64,000 bases of DNA from Arachnopeziza araneosa. Taxonomy: Eukaryota > Ascomycota > Leotiomycetes > Helotiales > Arachnopezizaceae. The stretch lies in contig QYAI01000054.1 in NCBI GenBank assembly GCA_003988855.1, positions 62,001-126,000 of the forward strand, read 5' to 3'. A model generated the notes under the pieces. The model had not been told where the DNA came from and did no database searches. It saw only the letters and a list, made by a program, of their open reading frames with translations. Position numbers and translations under genes: made by a program. Of the stretch, positions 12,101 to 23,643 are shown one piece after another (within the stretch, counting starts at the first letter, position 1; each line of letters opens with the position of its first letter).

Positions 12101-14437
12101 TAGTTGAAATGTGGGCCACTGATATGAACAAGATTGTTGGAAAGTTTACAAACGTCCTCTTAGACGACCCATCCACTATTTATAAAGTAAGTTTTAACTG
12201 CTACTCATCTCAAGATCTGATGGTAACACACGTAGTATATCCCGCCATTCTGCGCGAAAGATTCCCGGATATTCAAACAATTTGGAGAAAAGGATTTTTC
12301 GGACTCCTCTATTTCGATTGATGGAATTACTAGCACTTCGTGGGATGATAACCTGGCGAAAATTTTAGTTTCTTCCGGGTCTCGTGCGACTTTTATAATC
12401 TGTTCTGGCCAAAGATTTGCAGTCCTAACTTCCGCTGGCAAGATCTACATATATGACGCTACTACCTTCGAAGAAACGAGAGTTATCCACCATGGAGAAT
12501 ATGTGTTGGCAATGAGCTTCAACCACGCAACCGATAGGCTTGTCTCGTACGGCTTTAAAACAACCAAGATCTGGGATGTCAATTCAGGGAAATTAGAACA
12601 TGAAATCCACTGTCCATCGGATAGCAGAGCCATTACAATAACTTTCAGTGTCGATGACTCTCGAATTTTGATAGGTTCGAACGATAGAAATATACGGTCC
12701 CTCGATCTGGATAGTGTTGATGCTGGATGGTCGATACTTGATGAAGCACTCCTGAAAGAGACTTCGAGTTCTGATAAAGCTTATCATACCGCGCCATCAT
12801 GCATTGCTTTTAATGCGGAAGCCGATCGCGTAGCCGTTGCTTATCGGAGTCTTCCACTAACAGTCTGGAGTCTTGATCCACCCGAGATAGTCGGCAGATG
12901 TTTCCGTAATAGAGCTACAAAGACCTGGAGTTGGGCTGATAGAGTCATTTGGCACCCAACATCAGGAGAAGTTTTGGGTCGATACTTGGATGGGTCGGTT
13001 TTTAAATGGCACCCCTCGGAGGGTACTCACCAAGAAATCAATGCTCAAGCATCTCAGATTGCTTGCAGTCCCGAAGGAACTCTCTTCGCCACCACCGATG
13101 GAGACGGCCGTTTGAAGGTGTACAATTTTCATCATTTTACACTCATCTACCAACTCTCAACACCAGGTTTCTCAAATCACATTGCATTTAGTCCAGATTG
13201 TCGACGCATATACGATTTACGAGGCCAATTCTGCAATGTTTGGGAGCCAAATTCCCTTATCCGATTGACAGCAGACGGGGAAGACCACGACAGCGAAAGA
13301 GGGAGTGAGATGGGGAGTGCTGTAGCTGTGTCGGTTTTCAATGATGTATTTGCTGAAACTCGAGATCCGGTGACTGCTATTGCTCTTCAACCCGACAGCA
13401 ATCGGTACCTCGTTGGCAACGAAAGTGGGAAAGTTACGGTATTCAACAACGGTTCATTTGTCGCAAACATTTGGGGATCCTTCAATCAAATGACCGCAGT
13501 ACATCTCGACTGGGCAGAGGATGGCGAACATGTCGCTATCTTCGAATTAGGAGGAAAGGTTCTGGTAAGGCGTTTGGTTCCGAAGTCGTTGAAAAAGGGA
13601 GGAGATCCCGCCTCCATCCAGACAGTCTTAGATCTCAAAGTCAAGGTTGAAATTGGAGGAATACAACAAATTCTTCTCAGCCCTACATCAAAGTATTTAT
13701 TAGTATCAAGCCGTGCTTCCGTGGAAACGCACTCTGTGGAGTCAAAAACCCACCTTGGAACAAAAGCACTTCATATTTCGACTTCGCCAATAAGGTGGAT
13801 GAACCACCCGACAAATCCAGAATGGGTTCTTTCCTTCGAAATCGACAGTGTAACAGTTTACAAATGGGAAGATCTTTCACAAGTCGAAGCCCTACCATTT
13901 GCAGACACTCCTCCCATCCCAGGAATAGCCACACGCCCGAGCGCGCACAAGGTTCTTTCAACAGGCTCAGTCGAAACTTCGGATATGGTTCGCCGCAACA
14001 TCAAACGACTCTTCTGCTCCCCAACCCGTGAATATATCGTCTTCCAGCACTCACGCGCATCACCCAATCAACGCCGGCAACAAGAGACCGTCATCCTCGA
14101 GAGTTCGGTGTTCGATCCTAATAACCCTAACAGACCGAAAGAGCTCACCCCTATCCCCATCCCGAACGAGGTGCAGGTCCAGATTGAGATCCCACTCTGC
14201 GTCTTGGGTAAAAATCGTTTCGTGTTTTTGAACAAGAAATACTGGATGTGCACGTGGAACCTAGATAGGAGTGGACCTGGCGAAGGATTGACCGTTCAGC
14301 CACATTTTTTCCTCCCCAGAGATTGGCTAAATATGGACTGTCTTGCTCTCTGCACCATGACAGGTGATGGCACTTTCTTGTGTCCGAAGAATGGCGAGGT
14401 GGCCGCTATCAAGAGCGGCGTGAGGACCGAGTGGTAA
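9190..14437 (+). CDS. NLR-like STAND protein: alpha/beta hydrolase, NACHT, beta-propeller
   Basis: Seven exons: 9190-9600, 9654-9863, 9910-9960, 10007-10294, 10355-10508, 10571-12186 and 12236-14437, giving 1,643 aa. Residues ~118-360 form a SERAC1-like hydrolase: oxyanion HGLGG at 125-129, nucleophile motif HSMGG with Ser216, then SSPHRGT and a late His in DADHHHVCKY. Residues ~410-720 form a NACHT NTPase. The P-loop ALPASGKS (439-446) has Ala where the first Gly is usual, and Walker B is WVVDALDE near 538. From about residue 920 there are divergent WD-like blades (KIWDVNSGKL, VTVFNNGSF). Fungal proteins of this build are linked to non-self recognition and heterokaryon incompatibility: the repeats sense, the NACHT oligomerises, the N-terminal enzyme executes. 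The blades here are diverged rather than near-identical. The 69 nt after the ATG (9193-9261) could be an intron, giving a start MFKKLRAKRS and 1,620 aa. Confidence 0.85.
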
Positions 14438-15059
14438 TGATTGATTGATATTATTGTACAGGGATAGATAGTCACGACAGATTGAAATGAACAATAGACA
14501 GCACAGAGTACACAGCATCTTTGGAGGAGCGAATTGCCGATCAGTAAATGAGCAGGAGTTTGAGAAGCATTGCATGGAATGGCTGCCTTTGATTGAGTGA
14601 TGCTACCAGACCACACAAGTGATGACGATTGATGGATTGATTGATGGATTGATCGAAAAGCGTCTTTTGTTTCGGTTCTTAAACTTTCAGGATTCATGGG
14701 TATGCAAATTTGTCTTGGTGGCTCTCTACTAGCTCTCTCGACAAATAATTGAATAGAATCTTGCTGATAATTCTACTTTTGCCTCACCTTGTAGCTTTAA
14801 ACCGAGCTACACCTCATTATTTGCTATTGTTTTGTTTCATGTCAAAATAATGGATTCAAACTAATTTTGACAGTTGAAAATATTAGGCTGAGTTGAGACA
14901 CAGATTGAGTCAAGAGTAATATATTCAAACTACTCAACAGTCTTCATCCAACATCGGGTAACAACCAAACACCCAACCAAACCATATGTATTCACAAAAT
15001 CGAATAACTCCAACAGTAAGCCTATCCCCCGATCCTTAATATGCGTTGCCAATAACTCC
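14438..15059. other. Intergenic region between convergent genes
   Basis: This holds the 3' flanks of the NLR and BRCT genes and a short GATTGATG-type simple repeat at 14627-14653. No gene was seen. Confidence 0.6.
14627..14653. repeat. GATTGATG simple repeat
   Basis: Short imperfect tandem repeat built from TGATTGATGGAT units in the 3' flank of the NLR gene. Confidence 0.7.
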
Positions 15060-18000
15060 TTAGAAACCACCCTTTGCAAGTGGGCTTCCTACCTTAGGAG
15101 CCCACTGTAAACTCTTCCTCCTTGCAGCCATAAGCCTCATCATAACACTCTCATCTTTCTTCATACTCAAGAATCCTTTTCCAAAAGAACTAATATCTTC
15201 ATCATCCGGTTGCTCAGTGTCAAAATATCTCTTGACTGGAGCTGTCTTCTGTACCAACTGCTCCTTGTGTAGGAAGTAAGGGGTCTGCCCGCTAGGTGTT
15301 TCACCATACAACCCGTCTTCAGCATAGGCAGAGATGGTTTCTGGTGCTGGAGTAGCTGGTACAGGTGAAAGTAATAAGGTCTGCTCATCCTTGTCGTCTG
15401 AAGACGACGAGGCTGGTGTAGGAGCCCATTGTACAGAGTCACGACGACGCGATTTACTGGTAACTGGCGTCTCGCCAATGTTTAAAGGACCTTTAGAAGG
15501 CGAAATTTTTTGAGAAGGAGTAGCAAAAGATGATGCCACAAGAGTGCCATTGATATTTGCTAGAGCGCGAGGCTCCATGCTCTTGCGTCTTCGAGAGCCA
15601 CCGCGAGGAATGGTCCCAGAGTCCACTAGGTATAGGCTTTCGTCGAGCCATTTGTTCTCGCGCTCACAACTAGACGCTCGTCAGTGATAGAAACTTCATA
15701 TTCTCTTTGGAAACTCACTCCAAGACCCAGCCGACACCAACACAAGAAACGACACCGCCGGCTTGCTTGACCTTTTCCAAGGTCCGTTTTCCTCCATCTT
15801 TGTATACTACATGAGTGATACCAATCTTGCTACCATCTTCACCGTTGCCATTCCAGCTCCATGACTTTACACATCGAGCGCCCATCTGAGTTAGTAGCTC
15901 GGTGAAAAGCACACTTGCATCGGCGCCCTCCGTTGTATGAACATCAACGAAGACAACTGCGCCTTTTAGTAGAGCAGTATCAAGATCACGACGAGGTGTT
16001 CGTGCTGGTGTTCCTACAGTAGGCCATACACTATCCAGCTTCGAGGGCGTAGCAACGTCTTGCATCTCAACATCGTGCTCTGACTCCTTCTGTTGACTCT
16101 TGGGGGTGCTTTTGTTTGGGGAGTAAGATATAACCGTATTGCTACGGCTCAACATTGGCCGCTGGATAGGAAGTCGAGAGATGCTGGCACTTCGCTGGAT
16201 GGGTGACGGTCTCATTGGAGTTTCTTCGGCAGCTGGCTTTAAAGGAACTTTTGACACAGTATGAAATGTTCTTTCCGAAAGAACTCGCTTTGGTGTAGCG
16301 AATTTCTGAGCTGATACTGGCTGCAGAGCGGAGAGATTGATCAGCTCTGGGTCAATAGGCATGGCATTTTCATCGCCGTACTCTTCACTTGCCTCAGAGG
16401 GCGCAGGTTGCTCTGCAATGAAAAAATGCTCTTGTTCTACTGGGTCTTCGGTAGCAAAGAGATCCTCTGGTGCAGACACCTCAATTTCATTTGGTTCAAG
16501 AAGAGACATCTCGTCAGCTTCGTTTGCAAGAGCTAAATCTTCCTCCTCAAGTTGGATTGGCTCAAATCCAATGTCAACGGGATCTTCTTCCATCATAGGA
16601 GGCTCCAAAGCAGATGCAATTTCGTCTCGGATGGTCATTTCATCCTCAAAATACGTGCTTTTCATAGGCGATGGTTCGATGGCAGGCGTCGCTTCAACCT
16701 TCTTATCTTGACCACTCTGGTTCATTGTCGGCGATTCATGTGTTGAGTCTGTATCGCTTCTTTCCGATTTATCAGGGCTTCTTTCCATCCAGTCGCTCAA
16801 TTGTTTGGCTAATGGTGTAAATCCAATCCGGTCTCTCATTTCTGATCTTGTAGCCTTTGGGGTTTTGGGGAGGGCATTGAATGGATCTGATAATGAAGCA
16901 AAGGTGGGCGAAGACAGGCTTAAACTGTTCATCGGAAGTGGAGAATACATTGGCGATGCAGAAGCGAGTTCGTCCTCAGATTCTGAGTCGTCGAAGGGGT
17001 TGTCATCGGTGTCACGTAGACCAAATGCTCCAATACTGTCCCTTAATGGGGATACAGGAGGTGTGGTAGTCTCAGCTTGCTCAGGAGCCTGAACAAGGAT
17101 AGTGTCAACCTGATCCACCACCGTGGGCTTACGAATTTTCTCAGGCTCAGACATAGACCTCGCAGGGGCTTCTTCAGCAATCGGTTCAGATATGGCGAAT
17201 GATGGATCTGTATCTCTTGGCATGATGGAGGAGAGTCTACCAGAAAATTTGAGAGCTGGCTCAACTGAAAGTGTTTTGTCCGTATCATCTTTCAAGGCGA
17301 GTGGGCTGTCAGTCGCCATATGATTCGCCAAACTAGGAGGAAGCATTTGGCCAGGGCGACTCGTGCTCTTTGTAAGCGTCCTTGGGGTCATAAATCGCGA
17401 GATCTTGAACGTGCTTGCTTTCGGTGTTGCATTGAACATTGATTGGGTAGTATTATTTCTCGTAGGAGATCCCTCTTCGCTGACCTTGGTTGGAGATTGC
17501 GGACGTCTTGCTGGCGACTGGAGTAAAGAAGCCTTGAGGGTCGAGTCTGCCATAGAAGCCTGGGGAGCAGCAAGCGATGGCTTGAAAGGAGATTTAAGCA
17601 TGGAACCGCCAAAAGTAACTCGTTGCGGCGACGTTTTTAACGATTCCTTGAATGGAGATTGCGGTGGGCGACGAGCAGGACTGCTGATGATTGAACCTTT
17701 AAGATTTTGAGTGGAAGTAACACTCGTGTGGTAGACAGTGACGGAATTCGAGAAGTCCAGCTTCCTGGCAGTGCCAAATATGCTTCCTGGAGCTTTCATC
17801 GGGCTCTTCATCAATGGTTTCATAGGTGTCTTTTCGGTAGTGGCGAGTTCATCCTCTGAAATGGATTCTTTGGCTGTGGCAACTTGTGTCGCTTTTTTTG
17901 GACTGAGAGGTGAAGGCTTTTGTACTTCCTCCACAGTTTTACGGCCTCGTGTTGCTCTGGTCATCGCAGGCTTTCGAACAGGTTTGGCTCGAAGCCCGGT

Positions 18001-18555
18001 ACCGACTTCTGTGGGTTTCACATCATCCTTTATATCGGCAGAAACAGGCACAATATTTTCTTTGTCAGGTTCTTCGAATTTGACAGTCTTTCTAGGAGCG
18101 ACGGGCTTCGTGGCTGTGGCAGCGCGTCCCCGGGTTGTTCTCTTCGCTGGCTCTTCAACAGCAACGACAGACTCTTCTGGGATGTCGATTTTCTTTGGTC
18201 TTCCGCGCAAGGACCTGGTGGGCTCAGGTACCGGTGGTTCAATTACAACCTTCTTTGACCGGCCTCGTGTTGATTTGACAGGCGCGGCCGCTTCTTCCAT
18301 TTCCGGCTCAGCTTCAATAAGCTTCTTTGCTCGTCCTCTTGTTGTTTTCAGCTCCGGTTCGATTGTTTCTTGGAGTCCTTGTTGTCCTTCATCTTCGTGG
18401 ATATCATCGGCTCGCGTTTTTCTCTTAGTTGATGTAGCACGGGTAACTTTAGCTTTGGAAGCGGCAGTTGCGATCTTGGTCGTTTTGATACCTGTATCAT
18501 TTTTGGCAGCCGCTCGGGCGCGTGTAACACGCTTTGGTGGTGATTGGTCGTTCAT
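15060..18555 (-). CDS. BRCT-domain protein with multiple AT-hook-like motifs
   Basis: Exon 1 is 15719-18555 and exon 2 is 15060-15669, giving 1,148 aa. The first ~210 residues carry five basic motifs (TRGRAKK, TRGRSKK, LRGRPKK, TRGRAAT, TRGRKT), resembling an AT-hook array. A long disordered middle follows, with SPxR/K sites typical of CDK targets (SPARRPPQSPFK, SPARRPQSPTK) and acidic patches. One BRCT domain lies at about 862-970: LLKGAVVFVDVHT, QMGARCVKSW, ITHVVYKDGG, and the core GVGWVLDCE-x-ENKWLDE completed across the intron. BRCT modules bind phosphopeptides in DNA-damage and checkpoint proteins. The single domain with the KGAVVFVDV start resembles the first BRCT of microcephalin-type proteins. 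A chromatin or genome-maintenance role is inferred. The intron (15670-15718) has a GTGAGT donor and splits a codon inside the BRCT core. Confidence 0.85.
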
Positions 18556-20259
18556 GATGATTCGATTAAGTGAAAGGAAAATATAACGAGATGATTTTAC
18601 ATTGATGGCAGGTCCTTGGTCGCTGGGTGTATCGATTGTCGATTTCTACGTGTTTATCGGAAGTGGAGCTGTTTATTAGCAAGGTCAAATAAGGTAGTCT
18701 CGTTGGCACGCCAACAGATACCACGTGATTAATTTACCCGCCGATCTTCCGATCTTGAGCGCTGCCACTCTATTATGCGCTCAACTATTTTAGTTTTCAG
18801 TAGACTTAATAAGCCTAGTCCAAGGAGTCGTGAAAAATTGAAGGCATAGGGAAATATGCTGCGAGGCTAAGCCGAGCACAAATAGTTTATCAAGCAAAGA
18901 CACTTTGACTATTTCGGAAGAAATTGAAGACTAATCATACCTATGAACTGTAAGATGATCTAGGGGACCATGTAATATATCTGAAAAATCGTGAAACTAA
19001 TCGATACCGGTTTGACTTAAAATAAAATAGGTTCGATAAGTTCTCATTGACTGAAAATGGAGCTTGGAGAAGGTGGCATTCATGTAAGAGACGAGTAGGG
19101 GGTGTATTGCTTCATCCCGATAGCTAATGCTATGCTTCACAGTCTATTGTTCCAGCTACTACCTCGTCAGTCTCGTCTTCATTTACCCAAATTTGATAGG
19201 ATCTCGTTTCAACAGTGACTTCTGACAGTCCTTGGAAAATGAGGCAAACCGAGTAGACATAAATAGCCTGGGGCATAAGCTGAACCATTACTCTGAGGGA
19301 AAGAGCATTTTCCCGGCTCCCTCTCGAACAATGACTAAGAATCGTATTGAGCCGATATTTGCAAAATTCATTCACAGAGCAATATTGGATGAAATGTGAA
19401 TGTGAAGTCGAGGTGCGAGTATTGAGGAGGGTAGGTGTAGGCCATTGCCTTGTCAACAGAAAGCACATGGGTAATGCTATTGAAGTTTTGACGACGTTTT
19501 TGGATTAGGTTTCCGATTAATCAACGTTAAAGTTAGGATCAGCTTTGTTCTAGTAGGTAAATAGAACATTTGATTGCCCCTTCTGGTTTCATCTCCCATA
19601 TTGAGAAACAGTCATGTGCTACCCTTTCGCTCCCAGCCCATTCGACCCGTTTCTGCGCCCGGAAATGTCGGCATGGCGATTGCAGCGGGAGAGGCGTTCC
19701 GTCATCCAACCACCATCGCAACGCTACGCTACGCTACGCAACCTCAGCCTCAATTTCTAAGCCGACAATAGTACCGAGGCCCTTGATTCGTGAGGTCGTA
19801 AGGCGCTTCACTTTCCGGAAGCAACGGTACGCGCAGCTTCCCCAAGATGGCGACTGTAGTGAAGCTGGAGTAGTCAACCTACGAGTCAATGCGGCGAAGT
19901 CTGACGGTAAGCTGCTCGTACAGGTAGTTGTGCCATGCAAGCGCATCATCCCCCGTAGTAACCATGATGAAACTCCAAAGTATCAGCTTACTTGCGGTAT
20001 ATATATGAATAAGATTCAGCTCAAGTTTTGTACTATTTCAGTGATTCGTTATACCCCAAAGGATCGGAGCTAAAGTCCCTGTTGATCTCCCATACCCATC
20101 CATCCCTTCCATGCCTGGCCTGTCCAATTGTGCCGTCATCCTAGCACGGGCTCATTTACTTATTTAGTCAAGAACACCCCTCTTTGGATATCACTTCTCT
20201 CTACAATCTGTGTCTCTTTTCTTATTTTCAGAATTCTGCCTCTCTTTCAACCCCGAATC
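18556..20259. other. Intergenic, divergent promoter region
   Basis: About 1.7 kb between the BRCT gene and the phospholipase gene. It has a small ACGCT tandem repeat near 19717-19738 and some open frames (19130-19468 minus, 19570-20073 plus) with no recognisable protein character. Confidence 0.5.
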
Positions 20260-22284
20260 ATGAAGTTTTTTACTGCAATTCTGGCAGTTACTGCTAGTTT
20301 AACTGTGTGTGAAGGTACCATCTCTAACTCCGGTCTCTCCGAAGTAATGCTGACTATAGTAGCGAATTCAATCGTTCTTCCTCGAGAAGCTTCGCCAGAA
20401 ATTCTCGCCGCAGAAGCGCGAGCCATTCCATTATCGGCAGCGAAGCGAGCACTTCCAAATTCTCCTTCAGGTGGTTATGCTCCGGCAGCAGTACCATGTC
20501 CAGCGAATAGACCTACGATTAGAGAAGCCAGCTCGTTATCGCAAAATGAGACAGCATGGCTGGAAATCAGAAGGAACAACACTGTGGCTCCTATGACGGC
20601 TTGGCTTTCAAGAATGAATATAACTGGCTTTGACGCTACTGCTTATATCAATGGAATCAAAAATAATGCGACAGCTCTGCCTAATATTGGCATTTCTGTT
20701 TCAGGAGGTGGCTACCGAGCTTTGATGAATGGTGCCGGTTTTATTGCGGCGGCAGATAATCGAACACATAATTCTACAAATACTGGACAGATTGGAGGTT
20801 TACTTCAGGCGTCTACATACCTGACTGGACTTTCCGGCGGAGGTTGGCTTGTTGGCTCTATCTACTCCAACAATTTCTCTACAGTAGAGGATCTTCGAGA
20901 TGGTAGCACTGGTAGCGATATCTGGAGATTCGACAACTCGATCTTTGAAGGTCCAAATGACGATGGTATTCATTTATTAAAAACAGCAGATTACTGGACT
21001 ACCCTTTTTGATGAAGTATCCAGCAAGTCGGACGCTGGCTTCAATACCACACTTACAGATTACTGGGGACGTGCTCTGTCTTTCCAGTTGATCAATGCAA
21101 ACGATGGTGGCCCGTCATTCACATTCTCTTCTATCGCCCTCGCGGACAATTTCAAAGCCGCTGAAATCCCATTTCCAATCCTGGTTGCAGATTCCCGAGC
21201 ACCAGGTACGGTGATTGTGTCTTTAAACAGCACAGTTTATGAGTTTAATCCTTTCGAGCTTGGTTCTTGGGATCCAACAACTTATGCCTTTGCGCCTGTG
21301 CAATATATTGGTTCTAATTTTTCAGGAGGTGTCATTCCTTCCGATCAAGAGTGTGTTGAAGGCTTCGACCAAGCTGGTTTCGTCATGGGGACTTCTTCAA
21401 CGCTCTTTAACGAAATCCTCTTAGGAGTCAATTCAGAAAACGCCAGCGCCTTGAATTCTATACCTTCCTTTCTCCGCACCATCTTTGTTAATCTTTTAGA
21501 TGATCTCGGTGAGAGGGACGACGATATCGCCAACTATCAGCCGAACCCATTCTATGGCTACAATAACAAAACTTCTCGCGTCGCTCAATCTCCTGAACTT
21601 ACATTGGTTGATGGTGGAGAAGACCTGCAAAATATTCCACTATATCCTCTCATCCAGCCCTTCCGCCACGTAGACGTTATTTTTGCCGTGGACTCCTCAG
21701 CCGACACAACATTCAATTGGCCTAACGGAACCGCGCTGGTGGCTACCTATCAACGCTCACTGAATGAAACGATCGAAAACGGTACCGCCTTCCCTTCCAT
21801 CCCCGACCAAAACACATTCGTAAACTTAGGACTCAACAACCACCCTACCTTCTTCGGCTGTGACGCCTCGAACATCACTGGTCCCGCCCCTCTCGTTGTC
21901 TACATTCCCAACGCGCCTTACATCACACCCTCCAACGTGTCAACATTCAACCTCTCCTACACAGGAGCTCAACGGAATCTTATCATTCGGAACGGCTACG
22001 AAGTCGCTACACTAGGAAATTCGACCTTGGATGCTGAATGGCCTGCCTGCATGGCCTGTGCTGTCCTCGCACGCTCCTTCACTAAGACTGGGACTTCTGT
22101 GCCGAAAACGTGCGAAACCTGCTTCGATAGATATTGCTGGAATGGAACATTGAATTCTACTGAACCCTCTGCAAATTATACCCCTGCATTTAAGGTTGGA
22201 GAAATCAGGTCGGCGGCTAGTGGGATAAAGGTCGGAACCTGGGTCACTTTTGTGACCTTGGGGGTTGCAATTTCGTTGCTATAG
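20260..22284 (+). CDS. Lysophospholipase / phospholipase B, GPI-anchored
   Basis: A single exon of 674 aa. Residues 1-19 (MKFFTAILAVTASLTVCEG) are a signal peptide. The cPLA2-like catalytic domain has SVSGGGYRALMNGAG with its conserved Arg, the nucleophile motif GLSGGGWLVGS with Ser192, and the Asp dyad partner in LVDGGEDLQNIPL (Asp451). A Cys-rich end (CMACAVLARSF, CETCFDRYCWNGT) and a final hydrophobic stretch (GTWVTFVTLGVAISLL) after small residues indicate a GPI anchor. Many NxS/T sequons suggest heavy N-glycosylation. The enzyme should hydrolyse acyl chains of phospholipids and lysophospholipids at the cell surface or in the wall. The usual family sequence is GLSGGS; here the residue after SGG is Gly. 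The frame stays open upstream without an ATG, and the ATG followed by a good signal peptide decides the start. Confidence 0.93.
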   Translation: MKFFTAILAVTASLTVCEGTISNSGLSEVMLTIVANSIVLPREASPEILAAEARAIPLSAAKRALPNSPSGGYAPAAVPCPANRPTIREASSLSQNETAWLEIRRNNTVAPMTAWLSRMNITGFDATAYINGIKNNATALPNIGISVSGGGYRALMNGAGFIAAADNRTHNSTNTGQIGGLLQASTYLTGLSGGGWLVGSIYSNNFSTVEDLRDGSTGSDIWRFDNSIFEGPNDDGIHLLKTADYWTTLFDEVSSKSDAGFNTTLTDYWGRALSFQLINANDGGPSFTFSSIALADNFKAAEIPFPILVADSRAPGTVIVSLNSTVYEFNPFELGSWDPTTYAFAPVQYIGSNFSGGVIPSDQECVEGFDQAGFVMGTSSTLFNEILLGVNSENASALNSIPSFLRTIFVNLLDDLGERDDDIANYQPNPFYGYNNKTSRVAQSPELTLVDGGEDLQNIPLYPLIQPFRHVDVIFAVDSSADTTFNWPNGTALVATYQRSLNETIENGTAFPSIPDQNTFVNLGLNNHPTFFGCDASNITGPAPLVVYIPNAPYITPSNVSTFNLSYTGAQRNLIIRNGYEVATLGNSTLDAEWPACMACAVLARSFTKTGTSVPKTCETCFDRYCWNGTLNSTEPSANYTPAFKVGEIRSAASGIKVGTWVTFVTLGVAISLL

Positions 22285-22917
22285 TGGCAGGTACTTTGAG
22301 AGTATCTGATTTAAAGTTCCGGGAATACAAAACATGCTTTATGATGGAAGTTACGAAAAGTTGTAAGATTACAGTATGTTTTATAAGATATGGCATGGCT
22401 TTGGCATGGGTGGAAGGTTCATTGCATTTAGCGTTGCATGGTTTAGATATGATGGATGGTGAATCGAGTTTTAAGATGCAATAGAATCTACATGATGTTT
22501 TAGAAAGATCGATGTCTTGGGTTTTGGAACTTGTGCTTCTTTCTCCAACCGCTGGTCAAGCTGAACACAGAGAAACAATTATTTCTTGATTTAGAGCGGT
22601 TGTGTAAAAGCTCACATCTGTAAATATTCTTACCTTGAGCATCTCGATCGCGTTCTTTTGACTGACTTCGTTTCTTCTACCTTATCATAATTATTGCCGG
22701 CTTGACTCCTGGTCTGTTGCCCGAGTCTTCTTTTGTTGCTTTAGATCTTATATGCACCAGTTTACTCCTTTCTACCTGCAGCTGGCATGGAGAAAAAATA
22801 TCAGAACTGAAGTGATTTGAATTTTGCTTCATTAATGAGACAATACGTTAGCGACATTCCTTGAAACATCTCAATCTCTTTTATTTCTCCTTTTTATTAC
22901 TCTAATTAGGTTCTCAC
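22285..22917. other. Intergenic region between convergent genes
   Basis: 3' flanks of the phospholipase gene and the broken F-box-family-like gene. AT-rich, with no gene recognised. Confidence 0.6.
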
Positions 22918-23643
22918 TTATATCTCGCTTCCTTTCGTCTCTTTCAGCTCAACAGCTGCCCCTCCCACACCAATACCATCCTCTCTTAAAATCTTTCGCC
23001 ATTTCAGTATCAATGTCCAAAACGACTTACAGCTCATCCCATAAGAATTAGACAAATCAACAGTCCGCAATCGAGGACAAGTCATAAGCACGGCCATCCC
23101 CTTACACAAAGGATCCAATTGGCCCAGTAATGCAGCTGGCGACCCGATGATATGAGAAGTGTGAGGCTTCTCGTCCATCATCTTAAGATGAATTTCAATC
23201 CTTTCCACGCCTGAGAAAACTTGAGCAGTCATCCCAGCCACTTTTTGAAAAGACCACCCATCAGCAGCTTCAAAGTCAACGCCGCTTTTCGACCAATTGG
23301 AGTCATCAGTGAACAGATGCGCTTCGATGCTCTTGATTCTGGCAATACAGTCTTTAGGCACCAAGCGAATAAATTCACTTAGTCCCTGGGCGTTGACATC
23401 TACTCTAGAGTTCCAAGCGCCGTTGCCTATAGCGAAGGTGTTGAGGGCATAGAAGACGGCTTTGGAGTTCGCATGGATTCACTTGTTGACTCTTAGGAGA
23501 CCTCCGTAATGGGAACCTAGAGGAACTTTGGCTCTCTTCTGGTAAGAAAGAGGTGATGTGATGAGGATGGGTGAGTCTCTTTGCAGGTCAAGGGTGTATA
23601 TCATGTTTTGAATCTCTATGGGGAGGCGCTCGAGGTGAGACAT
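22918..23643 (-). pseudogene. F-box-family-like protein interrupted by an in-frame stop
   Basis: The frame runs from the ATG at 23643 (MSHLERLPIEIQNMIYT) to the stop at 22918, 242 codons. A single TGA at 23479-23481 interrupts it at codon 55. Reading continues sensibly in the same frame on both sides: LLRVNK, stop, IHANSKAVFYALNTF. The N-terminus (LPIEIQNMIY) and the RVNxxIHANSKAVFY stretch are typical of small fungal proteins with an F-box-like start. No intron I could place removes the stop and keeps the frame. One C-to-T change, CGA to TGA, would explain it. A functional C-terminal fragment starting later, read-through or a sequence error are alternatives. Confidence 0.65.

Noticed and set aside
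17738..18586. 282-codon plus-strand open frame
   Set aside because: It is fully antisense to the BRCT gene and arises from its Lys/Arg/Ser/Pro codon bias; composition is unlike a protein and it has no motif.
19130..19468. 112-codon minus-strand frame
   Set aside because: No recognisable motif, no splice-supported extension; likely chance.
19570..20073. 167-codon plus-strand frame and opposing minus frame (19734-19949) upstream of phospholipase B
   Set aside because: No domain, signal peptide or intron support. A minus-strand reading with ALAWHNYLYEQLTVRL looks faintly protein-like but is cut by a stop and cannot be extended.
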